From positions 1-6,845 of the forward strand of contig JAGLLQ010000359.1 of the NCBI GenBank assembly GCA_023140455.1: DNA of 6,845 nt, given 5' to 3'. How positions within the stretch are numbered: position 1 is the first letter of the stretch; each line of letters starts with the position of its first letter. The notes under the pieces were generated by a model. That model saw only the letters and a list, made by a program, of their open reading frames with translations. It ran no database searches and had not been told where the DNA came from. This document shows positions 6,033 to 6,845 of this stretch, in pieces. The position numbers were made by a program, and so were the translations under genes. The DNA is from Desulfobacteraceae bacterium. GTDB taxonomy: Bacteria > Desulfobacterota > Desulfobacteria > Desulfobacterales > Desulfobacteraceae.

Positions 6033-6527
6033 ATGATACCACACATAAATATTAAAAAAGCAGATATTCATAACGCTAAATTACTTTCCAATATAATTCG
6101 TGCATCCCATATGGATGTTGCTAAAAAATTTAATCTTACTATTGAAAATTGTCCAAAGCACCCATCAAATTGTTCTGTCGATTGGATAAAAAAAGATTTT
6201 GACAGGGGAGTTAGATATTATGTTGTTAAGTATTCGGGGATACCAAAAGGCTGTATTGCTCTTGAATATGCCAATGCTGATGTTTGCTACATAGAACGGT
6301 TATCGGTTTTGCGTGAATACAGGCGTCATGGATTTGGTGAAAAGTTAGTTAATCATGCCTTTGATGAAGCAAAAGCTTTAGGTGCTAAGGAAATCAGCAT
6401 TGGAACCATTGCAGAATTTACTCAGTTAACTGAATGGTATGAAAAAATAGGATTTATTAAAGGAGAAACCAAAGAATTTGAACATCTTCCTTTTAAGGTA
6501 TTATTCATGAGGTATGAATTAACATAA
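6033..6527 (+). CDS. GNAT-family N-acetyltransferase (second copy, distinct subfamily)
   Basis: A predicted cytoplasmic acetyltransferase of 164 residues. The acetyl-CoA binding motif A is ERLSVLREYRRHGFGEKLV, with R97-x-x-G100-F-G102. Motif B is represented by LTEWYEKIGFIKGETKEF, and it ends in a final strand FKVLFMRYEL. The N-terminal half contains the Cys/His cluster C40-PKHPSN-C47 with His43 between the cysteines, absent from the first GNAT of this window. Apart from the fold motifs the two proteins do not look like close paralogs. The ATG at 6033 has AGGT (6023-6026) 6 nt upstream and the G-rich stretch GGGG directly before it. It lies 30 bp downstream of the CDF gene, suggesting one transcript. 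The substrate is unknown. Confidence 0.85.
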   Translation: MIPHINIKKADIHNAKLLSNIIRASHMDVAKKFNLTIENCPKHPSNCSVDWIKKDFDRGVRYYVVKYSGIPKGCIALEYANADVCYIERLSVLREYRRHGFGEKLVNHAFDEAKALGAKEISIGTIAEFTQLTEWYEKIGFIKGETKEFEHLPFKVLFMRYELT

Positions 6528-6642
6528 GCAAGCTGCCATGTAATATTTTCAGCCCTGGTATCTTGATTTTAAACAAAAAAGCAGAAGTAAAAAGTTGAAT
6601 AAATAATGGCTTTATTGTTTCATATATACAACATTTACTGAT

Positions 6643-6651
6643 TGTGATAAT
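6643..6651 (+). promoter_or_regulatory. Possible extended -10 promoter upstream of the last gene
   Basis: TGTGATAAT gives the extended -10 TGn followed by GATAAT (5 of 6 bases of the consensus). It lies 45 bp upstream of the ATG at 6697, in a 169-bp gap that holds no recognisable gene. There is no convincing -35 at 16-18 bp, as expected if an extended -10 is used. The gap is AT-rich, so a chance match is possible. Confidence 0.35.
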
Positions 6652-6696
6652 TAATTCACTGTTATTTATGTATGAATAAAAATTTAAGGAGAAAGC

Positions 6697-6845
6697 ATGC
6701 TTGAACCTCTTTTTATAAAAGCTACAAATTTGTCAGATGCCTGGTTTCAAACTCTGTACAAGTGTGTTGAAAAGGGACGCTCATTTACCATCAACCGTGG
6801 TTCGTTTGAGGGTCAGAAAAGACTTGAATTTGATTTTATGACCAT
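6697..6845 (+). CDS. N-terminus of a thymidylate synthase-like protein (3'-truncated by window edge)
   Basis: An open frame of 49 complete codons runs off the end of the window. The ATG at 6697 is well supported by AAGGAG (6686-6691) 5 nt upstream, the clearest ribosome binding site on the plus strand here besides that of hbd. The visible protein has LFIKATNLSDAWFQTLYKC (residues 5-23), then INRGSFEGQKRLEFDF (32-47). From memory, this resembles the N-terminus of the ThyA-like putative thymidylate synthases found in methanogens and Desulfobacterota, which begin with an IKA..L.DAWFQ segment and a RGS.EGQKRLEFD segment. Those enzymes are thought to make dTMP from dUMP. The catalytic Cys and the folate and nucleotide sites lie beyond the window, so the assignment rests on about 50 residues. 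That this is a real gene is much more certain than its function. Confidence 0.6.
   Translation, partial: MLEPLFIKATNLSDAWFQTLYKCVEKGRSFTINRGSFEGQKRLEFDFMT

Noticed and set aside
6601..6625. Possible terminator hairpin AATAA...TTATT after the second GNAT
   Set aside because: The stem is five A-T pairs only and too weak; no G/C-rich stem with a T-tract was found in this gap.

Overview
The window is AT-rich, densely coding bacterial DNA. The gene content fits an anaerobic, sulfate-reducer-like member of the Desulfobacterota. The pointers are a lipoprotein carrying a tetraheme cytochrome c3-type domain, a flavodoxin/2x[4Fe-4S] protein, and a short-chain acyl-CoA operon (thiolase, 3-hydroxyacyl-CoA dehydrogenase). 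That assignment is inferred from gene families and the A/T-biased codon use; no rRNA or other taxonomic marker is present.

Layout. (1) 1-2973, plus strand: an operon of an acetyl-CoA acetyltransferase (5' end cut off by the window), 3-hydroxybutyryl-CoA dehydrogenase, and an M24-family metallopeptidase-fold protein that starts 2 nt after the dehydrogenase stop. A strong intrinsic terminator for this operon lies at 3012-3049, inside the 3' coding end of the converging gene. (2) 4470-2988, minus strand: a two-gene operon of a proline-rich, lipid-anchored tetraheme cytochrome followed, after a single base, by an EFR1-type flavodoxin-ferredoxin protein. (3) 4568-5059, plus strand: a GNAT acetyltransferase, divergent from the cytochrome operon. 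(4) 5133-6527, plus strand: a cation diffusion facilitator metal exporter, then a second, unrelated-looking GNAT acetyltransferase 30 bp later. (5) 6697 to the end: the start of a gene that looks like the archaeal/deltaproteobacterial thymidylate synthase family, with its own strong ribosome binding site.

How the genes relate. The thiolase and dehydrogenase catalyse adjacent reversible steps between acetyl-CoA, acetoacetyl-CoA and 3-hydroxybutyryl-CoA, so they serve butyrate/fatty-acid oxidation or synthesis. The M24 protein is transcriptionally tied to them, but its substrate is unknown. The cytochrome and the flavodoxin-ferredoxin are both electron carriers made from one transcript, yet their sequences place them on opposite sides of the inner membrane. 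The rest looks like ordinary housekeeping or accessory genes. I see no CRISPR array, tRNA, rRNA, insertion sequence or phage gene. The most unusual points are the cytochrome/flavodoxin-ferredoxin pair, the terminator hidden in a converging coding sequence, and the M24 gene inside an acyl-CoA operon.
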